A stretch of 64,000 nt of DNA from Amoeboaphelidium protococcarum. Its lineage: Eukaryota > Aphelidiomycota > Aphelidea. The notes beneath the pieces are model-generated. The model searched no databases. It was not told the DNA's origin and saw nothing but the letters and a program-made list of their open reading frames with translations. The translations under genes and the position numbers were made by a program. Positions 11,728 to 22,847 of the stretch are shown one piece after another; position 1 is the stretch's first letter, and each line of letters starts with the position of its first letter. The stretch covers positions 1 to 64,000 of the forward strand of contig JALECJ010000001.1 of assembly GCA_023515745.1 (NCBI GenBank), given 5' to 3'.

Positions 11728-13326
11728 TCAGTTCTATTGCAATGATGGCGGCAGGTATGAGCAGTTGGACAGCAGGGAATCTTCAAGCAGAAAGTCAAAG
11801 TCAGTCTACGCTCCGTTATCTTGAACGGTGTTCTTGGCCAGGCGAATATCATCTTTCACGGTGATACCGTCCGCACAACTCGTATCATCACTACGATCAT
11901 CTCCAATGAGGTTGTTAAACGCAGGTGGAGGTGTACCAGCAGGAGTTGGGTATACATTCAGATCTATCAGACCGCCACCACAAAGCTTGGCCTTTTTCTT
12001 CTTATCATCCAGATTGTGGTTATGCTTGGACGCGCCAGCAGATGATGATGATGACGATGATGTTTACGACGACGACGCATCAGAGTCTGAGTTTCTTCTC
12101 TTTCCATCCCTAGTGACCAGATACGTATTAGTTTCCACCTTCAATCCCAGCGCCCGTGCCTCAGCCAGCAGCTCATCCTTAGTTAGACAGAAGGCAAATG
12201 GAGGCTCGTCCATGGAGCGGTACAGATCATTTTCATGCTCAGAGATATACTGCTACAGTTGTTATACCTGTTGCTATTACTACTACTACTGCTGCTGAGC
12301 CATAAAAATCTCATTAAAGAATGCAGCCTGATTCTACTAGTTCAACTGGCGGACATCCATAACATCACCACCCACCACAGAGTCTGGCAGAGATAAAGTG
12401 GACGATACCAAAGACTGACTGTTAGATCCAGATAAACCAATACCAGACGCGATGCTATCATTTCTACCAGAACCAGAAGATGCAAGTTTACGCGCACTAG
12501 GAGGATCAATACAATGGGCGGTGGTACCAAGACGGACACAGCGCGAACATGGTCTACCCTTATCGCAGCTCACATGGGATGTTCTACAGTTAAGACAACC
12601 GACTATGCCCTGACTACCAATAGGAATAACGCTACCAGGCGTCTTGGACTCCAGTTCAGAGTAACTCAGTGGAGTACTGATCATGCCAGGTGTCGATATC
12701 TAGGCAGGATTAATACCACCAGAGACACCACTCACGACACCAGGAGCGGTAGACTTGGCATTAAAATTAGCATCGCCACTCTATTGCATACCAACTGCAA
12801 GATTGCTACTACCAACTACGCCACCATTAAAGCTCATAGGGGGGAACAGAGCAGTAGGCAACTTGGCATTCATCGGCACCACTGGGTATCCACCACCGTT
12901 ATTCATCAATGCCGCAGAGCCAGTAGATGCTCTAGCAGAAGACGATCTACCACCAGCACTCTGAGCAGCAGCAGCACCAACAACACCAGCCATGGTCTAC
13001 AATGCAGCCGATGACACGCCGCCATAGCTCATCCTCATCAGACCATTGCCAGCGAATGCGAGCGGCAAACTATCTTTAGACGGAAGATTCACGTCTTTAT
13101 TTCTAACGGCGGCACTGGTGCTCAATATGTGGCGATTGCTGTCATCCACCTCAATACAATCCTTGCCCAGTCGAGTACATCTACCACATGGACGCTTCTT
13201 GTCACATCCAACGTGAGCAGCTCGACACACAAAGCACGCAGTAGGACCTTTAGATTGGGACTATGACTGCTACTACGGGAGATTCTTCACAAATGGATTA
13301 TCCGAATTATTACTGTTATTGCTCAT
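11728..13326 (-). CDS. Protein with two fungal-type Zn2Cys6 clusters
   Basis: 532 aa. It contains two separate binuclear zinc clusters: C31-x2-C34-x6-C41-x5-C47-x2-C50-x6-C57, and C244-x2-C247-x6-C254-x5-C260-x2-C263-x8-C272. Both have the core CDK.RPC.RC and His in place of the usual Lys after the second Cys (RAAHVGCD, RTSHVSCD). The linker is Gly/Ala/Ser/Asn-rich, and the second half has a polyGln run, then Ser and His/Lys-rich stretches. Zn2Cys6 domains bind paired CGG-like DNA half sites as one cluster per monomer in Fungi; two in one chain is unusual. Likely a nuclear transcription factor; targets are unknown. An in-frame TGA lies just upstream of the start ATG. Confidence 0.88.
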
Positions 13327-13914
13327 TCCTCGATATAGACAGTAGATAATTTATCAATATATATACTGTATATCCAATTGTAAAATGCCAAATCAACGCT
13401 ACTCACTACAGTTGGATGTAAATGAAATTTCTCTAAATATACTCTCGGTATAGATGACGATTATAATATCCCAAATAGTTGTGAATTCCAGGAATTTAAT
13501 AATAATAATAATAATAAGACACAATTGAATTATTATTATTATATTCGAAAGCACAACGTATAAAGGTGGACAGAAAGAGCAGTGATGGCGCGTGTGTTCC
13601 TCTGCAGCAGTTTCTGATCGCAATGTGACGCAGCAATTTGATTCGCAGGAAAAATCAGGAGGCGATTTGAATTTCCATCACTCGCCACACTCACTCACTC
13701 ACTCACTCACTCGCACGCACGCACGCACACACAGAGAGACACACAGTAACACTGATCGGATTGATTGAGAAAGGAGTCGCTTTTTATAGATGTGGCGTCA
13801 TTCAAATCGTTTAGCGTCTTGATCAAGGTATGTATTTATTCATACAATTAATCGAGGGTATTTAAACATTTACTTAATCTATTCATCTCAACGCGTCATT
13901 CAGTGCGGCATCAA
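13327..13914. promoter_or_regulatory. Upstream region of the double-Zn2Cys6 gene with microsatellite
   Basis: This AT-rich region carries ATT/AAT triplet runs near 13497-13545 and a simple-repeat block at about 13680-13745 (CACT repeats, then GCAC and CA repeats). GCGTCAT occurs at 13795-13801 and 13893-13899. It also includes the 3' flank of the LIM-RhoGAP gene. Confidence 0.5.
13678..13745. repeat. Microsatellite (CACT)n-(GCAC)n-(CA)n
   Basis: Tandem CACT units pass directly into GCAC units and then CA units over about 65 bp. This is simple sequence, not a gene. Confidence 0.8.
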
Positions 13915-16872
13915 TCACGAGTAGTGTATGTGATCGCCCGTCGGATGCTGTTACTACTACTACTACGACGATTGTTGTTGTTATTATTATTATTACGATC
14001 CGTACTAGCTGAAAGGAGACGCATTATTGCTGATCGGAGTAGTCGGCATGTTCACATCTTCAGGATAGGTGACACTACTCAGCTTCGATGTTCTATTCAC
14101 CTGCTTGATAAAGCTGGCAGCAAACTCGTCATACTTACTTTGTGGTCGCCTGGCTGCTTCTTCCAGCGGATTTCTTGCAGCAGGATTGAATGAACTCTCC
14201 ACTGAAGGCACTTCCTCTTCTTGAGATACTAGAGCATAACTATTAGCTTCATAGTTGGGCACATGAGTCGTGTCTGTACTGTTGCTGTGTTTCATCATAT
14301 GAGCAAGAGCTACCGTGGCTGCCATCGATGACTCTTTGCGATTCGCGGCAGAGTATGTACTCAACTTGCCAGCACCGCCTGCTCTATTACTACCAGGTGA
14401 TGATGACGATGAGTTTGAAATTGGGGATTTAGGATCCTGCTCCGGCGATTATTGCGGTAAAACTTGAGGCTCCTACTCATCATTAACGTACTACGCAATA
14501 TCAGCACTAGGATCTAATCGTAATGCATCCGCAGCGGCAAATATCTTCTTACCGAATAGAATCATATTCTCAATCACTGCATTCTTGTAGCCCATATCGC
14601 CTAGCTCAGCCACAGCATTAACCTCGCCATTCTCACTGGCAGCTTTCTCTGCAGGCGACTTGAGCATATTAGGACCAAATACAGTAGCCAGATTCTTGGC
14701 ACCCATCAAATTGACATTGGACATCTCTGCCACCTTGATCAAATGACTGATCAAGTACTTAAGTGTCTCAAAGTTGGGATCTGGCATACGAGACACGGCT
14801 TGTGCAAGCGCAGAAATTCTATTAACTTGATCCTCCTCCATCAGGGCAGCGATTAAGTTTCCATAGAGATCAAAAGTAAACAGAGGACTAGGGAGCATAC
14901 GGAAATACTGCTTCAGCGTGGCAGACACCACATTAATATCAGGCCAGGTATCAGCATCCATCAGATCAATATCGTCTCCGTTGACCTTTGAGGTATTCCA
15001 CATTTCGATCAGCGTTTTGACTTGAGACTGCAGTCCACTCTTTCTATAAATTCCCTCCGAGTCGAGACCTCTCTTCTCAATTGTGACTACACATTTCTCA
15101 ATCACATGCGGTACCATTCTACCTTCAATGGATGTGAGCGTATCTATATCTGTTCCAAACACCGGAATCTAAGTGTTCGCATTCTTTCCATTAGGCCCAC
15201 CACAATCCGCAGACGTTGATGACATGCACTTGGCGTGACATGCCAGGCCACAATCTTTACACAGAAAGTCTTTTGCCTTCATCTGCCAAACTTTATCATT
15301 GCAAACCATACACTTTGCAGGCACTAGGAATGGTACAGCTTAGAAATTATGAGGACGCTTCAAAGTCACAATCTTCTTCTCCTTCTTCATGATCTTGAAC
15401 TTGGTGGCCGTTCTTCCAATAGTTTGTGAATGCTATTGCTTCACGGCAGTCTATTAAACACCACCATCCACCTCCGTCAGTTGAGCTTTTAAAGCATTAG
15501 CGGAGTCGATACCAGCCTACAGCGTCGGTGATATTGGATTGTCGCCAATGCTTGATACTGAGCCAACGCTAGACATCTAATCTGCCGGGTGAGAAGTTGC
15601 CGCCACAGGTGAAGAAGTGATGCTATCCTAAGACTTTACAACCAGCTTACTCTTACTAGGAATCTTTGGTAGAGGCAGGTTCTTGTGTGACTTACTTGTC
15701 ATTGCGGCGGCTGGCTTTTAAGCAGCAGCGGATTCTCGCTACTTTAACAAATCTGCAACTTCTTCAATAAGCTCAGCCTTCTATGTGTTCAAAGATGCCA
15801 CATCTTCTTTTACAGTCCTGTATTCACTCTAAATTGATTCCACTTTATCATTGCTGATCTCCAAAAACTTTTGATACACTTTGATAAGCACCTAAGCATC
15901 AGAATCAATTCCAATGGCGGAATCATCGCCTATACTGTCAGCCATAGTTTTAATGTCAGAGATCATCTTACTCTTGGACTACTATAGATTCTATACATCT
16001 TACTCAAGTACAAACTTGGATCTTTCCAACTGCTCAATTTCGCTCTACAACTGCACCTTCTTCTACAAGAGCTCATCATTCTAGCGACTATTAGCCTGCT
16101 AAATACTCTACTACTAGGCCATTGATGCACGACGTTGGTTAAAATCATCCAAATTCTTCAATCTCTACACCTCCAAAGTCAAAGTCTTGTCATTCAGACG
16201 CAGCCGGTCCAACTCAGCCTTCATAAGACTAATAGCCTTCTCTGCTTTAGTTCTAAACTCTTTCTCACGCAAAAGACTGTCCTTGGTCTTGGCGAATTCA
16301 TCCAGCGCATTGCGAGAGACATCCTTCAATTTCTAAAGCAACCGCTCCGTATCTTCCAACTTGCTTCTGGTCATTGCAAGATCCTTCCTGAGCTGTTCAT
16401 TGACAGCATTGTTCTAATTCAAAGATTCATTGCTATGAATTCCAATTCCGCTCTAAGCACTGCCAGGGGATATAGGAGATTGTAATTGCTGTTTATGACA
16501 ATTCATACAGATCAACAATCGATTGTCATTAGGACTCTTGGCAAACACCAGATCTGAGATGGGGTTACTACAGACAGAGCATTGGAAACACTCTTCATGA
16601 TAAGACTCATCACCAGTCATAATGGCTTCATCCGAAATGTTTTTACCACATGCAGCACACAGGTAGCAACAGGTCTCACACACTGGATTACCATCTGTGA
16701 GCAGCAGGATGTTGCTGGTCATTGAATCTTCAGCATCAAGAGATTTCGCACACTTTGCACACCGAAAACACTCCACATGCCACACAGACTCGCCGAATGC
16801 CACTACATTTCCCTCCATAATAGCCTTGTTGCAAGCCTTACAAATAGGATCCTCCTCAGTCTATTGTTACAT
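13915..16872 (-). CDS. LIM-LIM-coiled coil-C1-RhoGAP protein
   Basis: 985 aa in one exon. Two LIM zinc fingers occupy residues about 10-125, with paired Cys and CxxCxxxF/W motifs (HVECFRCAKC, HEECFQCSVC). A long heptad-rich coiled coil covers about 140-330, then a Ser/Pro-rich linker. A C1 finger (HNFQAVPFLVPAKC ... HAKC) is at about 507-557, and a RhoGAP domain at about 570-775 with the arginine finger in EGIYRKSG and a conserved NLATVFGPN. The tail is low-complexity, ends in polyGln coded largely by TAA/TAG, and stops at TGA 13915-13917. Such proteins switch off Rho/Rac/Cdc42 at membranes or the cytoskeleton. The LIM-RhoGAP part is like fungal Rga proteins. It partners logically with the DOCK GEF in this window. 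Confidence 0.92.
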
Positions 16873-17328
16873 GACTTTGTAATGTCTATCTCCAAATTAA
16901 ATAAATACAAAAAATCACTCTCCAAATTATTATTATTATCTGCAAACTAATCTATGAAAATAAATTAGACAGAGCAAATGGCTGCCTATAGTCCAAGTCT
17001 GAGTAATGTTAAATATAGAGAGCGTCAGTCTTGCTTTGAACTAAACAAGGCCGCTCAATTGTTTCTCTCATTGACCGGTTGCCAAGCTGATTTGATCCGC
17101 TGGCTCTATTCCTGAAACAACAGCAATGGGTGTCAACTTAAAATTAAACCTAAAAAGTATAAGCATTATTAAGCACAGTACATAAAGCTTATTCTCTACA
17201 AGTTAAGTATACCTCAAATAGCAGAGATATTAGTATCGCTTCAACAATAATTACTTCTGAGTTCTCTTGAGTAAAAACATTACAGAATCAATGTTCACTA
17301 CACTAACAAGAAAAAGATTATACCACTA
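16873..17328. promoter_or_regulatory. Upstream region of LIM-RhoGAP
   Basis: 456 bp, AT-rich, upstream of the minus-strand LIM-RhoGAP and downstream of the next minus-strand gene. I see no ORF of note, RNA gene or repeat. Confidence 0.4.
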
Positions 17329-18618
17329 TCATTGGGAATAGTTGAGCTACTCGTGTAAAAAATCAGATATGCAGAGCGACCATTAATTAACTGGAGTGTG
17401 GCGAGATCGAAGTTTCTCATACAGGTCCATGAGATCAAGATCAGCAGAACGCGTCTTGCGCCGAGTACAAAATAGCTGACTGAGGCGATTCTTTACACTT
17501 TTACATTGCTGTACCTTAACCTACGCATTAGTTGACATGTGCAGTTTAATCGCCAGTGCAGTAGATTAAAAGTACAATAGTTTGAGATGATCAATATCAG
17601 CCATGTGCTTACCGACTATTTCCTTATCAGAGAAGGATAACATTGGAGCAGATGAGTGACCATCAGAATATGTCACTTGACATGACGAGATATTAGATTG
17701 ATTGTAAGGGGATTCTATGAATGATTGTCTATAGCGAGACTGCGCCGCAGACGTAGACTACGCATGATCATTCCAACTTTGAGTTCGACTTCCCTTCTAC
17801 CGACCAAGTGTAGTTGATTGTGATATCAGTTTCAACAGACTGTCGTTTCTCAGTTTCTCGTACTCGAGTGCGCGCTATAGCTTTTCTATCTCTACTTGAT
17901 ACCTTAAATCCATCACTTCTAAAGCTTCTTCATAATCGTCAATTACAGATCTCATCGCTGAAACTTGATTTTCGTTATCAATGCCCACTTCTGTATTGGA
18001 AGGCTTATCATTTCCTGTTAAAAGATGACTATCATCATCATCGACATCAGAATCTTAATCTATGCTTTCTATATCAGACTACAAACAGACAGCAGAATCG
18101 TCTCTTTAAGTGCGATTAGTCAAAGATTCAATCATACTATCGCGTTTGCTATCACCTGTATGGACTAGCTACTTTGACAAATCAACCCTGGTGCGCGATA
18201 CACCAAGAAAATCCCATAATTCATTTTTGAAGCAGTTCACAAATACCGCTGGCTATCCTTGATCAGTCGTTACTCTGTACTCCAGTTCGACTTCATACAT
18301 TTATTGATACAGAGTCACATTACCAGAGCTAGATTTTAGATGAAATCCGGAATTTTGTAACGTGAATATTGGCATTCCTCCTGTAGATAATTACAGTTTA
18401 CTAAAGCCATTGCTTGATAACTCAAATTGGTAAGTAGCTGCGTCCACAATCACGATAATACCTCTGAAGTGATATCTGGTCGCGTATGGAGCTTCAGGGG
18501 GGACAGCTAAATCATACGTTACAACACTTTGCTACTAATATGCTTAAATCTCTGTACTGGAAGTAAAAGTACACTTTACTCCCGGAATCAGGCGTATTTT
18601 ATCATTACTTAAAGGCAT
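17329..18618 (-). CDS. Unknown beta-domain plus coiled-coil protein
   Basis: 429 aa, not recognised. The first about 150 residues look like an all-beta module (alternating hydrophobic strands such as YHFRGIIVIVDAATYQFEL and VTLYQQMYEVELEYRV). A Ser/Asp-rich linker follows, then a coiled coil (YEEALEVMDLRYQVEIEKLQ), and a Ser/basic C terminus. No catalytic motif or membrane segment is visible. The N-terminal module could be a PH- or C2-like fold, but that is a guess. The ATG is the first in frame and the protein ends at TGA 17329-17331. It is divergent from the KH/SAM gene. Confidence 0.75.
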
Positions 18619-19219
18619 ATTTTATCAACTGCATACGTGTGATTGTCATGAAAATGGCTAGTACTGTAAGATGGCGCAATCTCAACGGCCTCCTGTTACA
18701 AACTGAAGGACCCCTGATTATGAGTCGTTTCGATAATGGACTCTAAATGGCGTATTCAAGTTGCACTTGACCACATGCTTGATCTAAGCTGATTATGATA
18801 GTTTGGAAATATGAAAGTAAGCAAAAGGCGGCCTTAATGTTGGTTGATTTGATCTTTGATGACTACAGAAATCAATGGTAACACCTAGATCTTAATGTAC
18901 TTAACAGAAATGTTATAAACTGAGGGGCATTTTTACTGATTAGAACGAATAGATCTATTGTATTTATATTACCATTTCTGATATATATATATGCCATCTT
19001 TATTAACAGCTTTATAACTTCTTAGTTGCTCATTGCATTACTTGAGGTAATTAAAGCAATTAAGGATGTAAACGCCTGATTCGCTGATTAAATGGCCACA
19101 ATGTTATCAACCTAAATTCGTCCTACATGAAAGTGGGATCTATTTTCATACTTCAAAAGACAATAACTCTGTATATTACAATCAGTTGCAACTGAACCAT
19201 AATTGAAAGTGCATCTACT
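18619..19219. promoter_or_regulatory. Divergent promoter region (unknown gene / KH-SAM gene)
   Basis: 601 bp between divergent starts, AT-rich with ATATAT near 18980-18995. No conserved ORF or RNA gene was seen. Confidence 0.4.
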
Positions 19220-22200
19220 ATGGCCTAGCAAAATATCTCCATTTTCCCTGTTTCTGGTAAATTGCGCGTGTTAGATGGTGACGATCAGGTTGAAACACGC
19301 GCCACCGCTGCGAAGATCAATCAGATTGATCTTAAAAATCTGCGTGATCAAGTTGAGCAGACTTTAAAGCAAGTGAGTGTAAATTTTGAAGTGACTGGCG
19401 AGCTATACGACTGCAAGAATGCCGATGCCGCGTATATTGTTGTCGCCATGACCGGCGATGATAGTGGTTTAAGTGAAGCCAAAGAAGCTATTTTGCGCGC
19501 TCATCCTCAACAACACACCGCTTTAATCAATGCTGGCATGTACTACGTGTTTGACCAGGACTTGAACCTTAAGAAGAATGTTGAAGACAAGTTTACTCAA
19601 GTGATGCAAGACTATGAGGTGCAGGTGAATGTAAAGTTGTCACAGGTTGGATATAATTGCCCTGCTTTCTACCGCATTGATGGTGTTGGTGAGGTTGAGA
19701 TTGAGATCATTGGTGCGTTCACTGATGTCCATAATGCGCGTATGATGCTGCAAATCTTTTTTGAGGTATTGGCTGGGCGCAAGATGACTTCCATGAAAGT
19801 AACTGCGTAGCATTTATCTCTAATGTGTGGAAGATATCTGAGTAACATCCGCGCTATTCAAGACAAAACTTAATCTGTCTTCTTCTTGCCTTGCATGATT
19901 AACAATGGCAACGAGGAGGTTGAGTTGTTCATTTCATCTGATAGTGATGCTCAGCTGTAAGAAGCTTAAGAGCTTTTTTCAGCATTGCGTATATCTGGCT
20001 CTCAAAAGCCACTCTAAAAATTTGTGCGCGCTAATCCAGACAAGCTGTTGATGTTAGACACCATGTTTGAAAAGGAAATCCTGGCAATTGCTACCCGTTG
20101 GAGCTGCTCAATTACTATCTTTAAGGACTATTGTGAGGTGCAATCGTTGGTTTACGCGACACTTGGTGAGGCTTGTAAAGATGTGGCCAATCTGTTGTAG
20201 AATTCTGTCCTGGGATCCTTTGGGTTGAAGTCGGATGTCCGCGCTGAATTAAAGCATGCCAAGACATAGGCATTTATAAGAATTGCACAAGAAGTTCCCG
20301 CTACTTTATACAACGATGGCTCCTCTATTCAAATGTACTGCGAGGCCAACTAGTTTATGAAAGCTTTGAATCAGATTCAAGTAATCGACAACCTACACAG
20401 GTTCATAAGTCAGAGCGTGTTCGTATGCGATATGGCACCAGAGTATATGGATTTCATTACCGGCAAGAAGAATGGTAAGTTGATCAAGATTGAGAAGAAT
20501 ACCAACGTGGTTTTATCGTTTGACGAAATTAATCCTGATGTGTTGACCCTGCGTTTACAGTCGAATTTGATGAACAACTTTTGCAACGGAGTTGATTAAC
20601 TGATTGATGAGCTGCCCGCTGAGATTCAGTTCTATGTACCTCTATAGCATCACAAGAGAATCATTGGCATTGGCGGTAAGAATATCTAGGTGGTGATGAA
20701 GCAGTATGGCGTGTATATCAAGTTTAAGAACTTGTCCGACTTTGATGGTATTGGTGGATTTTAGGATGGTGATTTAAACGTAATGGCTCGTACTCCTGCC
20801 AAAAATGCGTCTAATCTGAACCAACTGAAAACGACGGTGCTTTCGATTGCTGATGAGAACTACCAAAACTTTGTGAAGTAGAAGTTTAATGTCCCTCTGC
20901 GCTATCAGTATCTCTTTAACAGATTTGGGAAAGATTTGGCTCTGTCTGCACAGAAGTAATTTGAAGTCTAAATCCAGTTGCCTTCTGTAAATACATGTTC
21001 ACCTACCATCGTAGCAGTCGGTTTAAAAAGCAAAGTCGATCTAGCTGTCTAGTATTTCTCATAGCATATACCAGTGTAGTATGCCTATCGTCTGAAATCA
21101 GATTTGACTCCAGATGTTGATAAGATGGCGAATGAGTGTTTCCAGAAATTTACATGGAAGTCGTCTAGTCTTGATGGCGCGCCTGTGATTTAAGTTTCGA
21201 CCAAAGTTGCTGAAGAAGCTGATTTGGTGAAATCGCTGTCGTCACTGCACAGTCGTCTTGCCTCTCAAAATGTTGTGCAGTATCCACTGTCGTTTTAGGA
21301 GAGTGACTCTTCTAATGGTGATAGTAAACAGGCGCGTAAGTCTAGTGGGTCCAGAAGATCTGTCGATGTTCTGTTTAACAAGAGTTTCAACCTTGCAGCC
21401 TTGATGGTAGGTCAGGATGGACGGTTGAACTCATCTGCACCTAATTCTCGTCTAAGTCAGAAGGTGAAGAAGTTAAGAAAGTCAAACTCTGCGTCCATTC
21501 AGACTTCTAGTAGTCTGACGACTCCGACAAGGGCGCGTCCCGAATCTGGAAATAGACATTTGCTAAAGTCTGCAATTGGAAATTCTTTGTTGGCTAGATC
21601 AGTGTCAGCTGCGCCATTCAGTCCAGATTCCTCTGGATTTTCGCAGTCACAATATGCGCTATCATAGTACAGCCAAAGTCCACAAAGCCCAAAGCTGCAT
21701 CAATTATCCATATCCACTGGTACCATCAATCGCGACTACCAAATGTCCTCTTTCACGGCAAGATCTCCTGTTGGAGATAGCTTTAATAAGAAGATTCCAC
21801 CTGGTCTGAAGATTGAGACGAGCACTTTCGCGGCTGGGCCATACAGTGCTCCTCTACATGACGATCCTTATGAGAACAATCAGCTTTTGCAGTCTGTCGT
21901 GAAATCCATATTGTCTGTCAACCACCGCGAAAACAAGCTTAGCGTCTTGCTAGATCAGTTGGAGCTATCCAAGTACAAGCAAGTCATGTCTGAGAATGAG
22001 GTCGACTTTGATATGTTTTTGCAGTTGACTGAAGATGATCTGAAGGAGCTGGGAATTCCACTTGGACCGCGCAAGAAGATCAAGTCTGCGATTGCTGAAA
22101 TCAAGATGAGAAAAGCTCTGGAGAACTAGATGAGACACGGTTACCCAATGACCCCTCTGAAAACATCGAGAACACCACCTCCAAGATCTCCAGCAATCTC

Positions 22201-22441
22201 CTAGGAATGGAACTTGCGTCCTACTATGAGTAATAATTAGCTGAAGCCCATTGGCATGACTGCCGCACAGTTGCCTGTTAGTCCATCTAACTAGATAGGA
22301 TTTGTCAATTTCATGCCTGGTCAGCCATTGTAGTCTCCTTTGCGCGAATCCGCTCCCAATCTGCCGCTGCATACTCAGAAATTGTCCTCATCTCCAGACT
22401 TGAAAAGTTCTGAGTAGACTCAAGAGAAAAATAGCAATTGA
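19220..22441 (+). CDS. Bicaudal-C-like multi-KH and SAM RNA-binding protein
   Basis: 1073 aa, one exon. Several divergent KH-like repeats fill the first two thirds. The clearest has a canonical GxxG loop in RIIGIGGKNIQVVMKQYGV near residue 480; others (for example around GKKNGKLIKIEKNTNV) have lost a perfect GxxG, as in the KH-like repeats of BICC1. A disordered Ser-rich region follows. A SAM domain sits near 890-965 (LDQLELSKYKQVM ... LTEDDLKELGIPLGPRKKI), the BICC1 arrangement. BICC1 proteins bind mRNA and polymerise through SAM to control translation and localisation. The cytoplasmic role here is inferred. The ATG at 19220 is followed at once by TAG read as Gln. Confidence 0.85.
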
Positions 22442-22576
22442 GTGCAATGCGTTTTTGATGATGATGATAGTGATAAAGTTATAAATGTTACTTGATCGAT
22501 AAAAATACAGGTATGATGCGTGTTGTTTTATGCTTTCTTTTGATTTTCATTGACAACTAAAATCACATCACTCAAA

Positions 22577-22770
22577 ATGGATTACGATAGCAAGCTTAAA
22601 GCCGTTGAACAAGAAATTGAGGCATTAAGGACGGCGACGAGTACAAGACTTTGGCCAAGAAGAATTGCGTTTGGCTTGTCTAAAACGCGACTGATATAGA
22701 GAAAGCGGACTGGGAGCTATTGAGGGAAAAGCTTGCTTCTTGCGTGTTTTCTCCATCTTTTCTATCTTGA
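22577..22770 (+). pseudogene. Small ORF apparently broken by a one-base frameshift
   Basis: From the ATG at 22577 about 17 residues read well (MDYDSKLKAVEQEIEAL). Coding character then continues not in the same frame but in the next one, from about 22628 to TGA 22768-22770 (DGDEYKTLAKKNCVWLVQNA ...). A single missing A near 22624-22628 would join them into a protein of about 64 aa. This may be an assembly error, a pseudogene, or a real frameshift; the unshifted frame ends earlier. The family is not recognised. The ORF lies between the KH/SAM gene and DOT1 on the same strand. Confidence 0.4.
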
Positions 22771-22847
22771 TTGTTTTGAAGACTTTCTTATTACAAATTT
22801 ATCATTAACTTACACATCAGTGCTAAACTATTACAAGATACTGAGCA

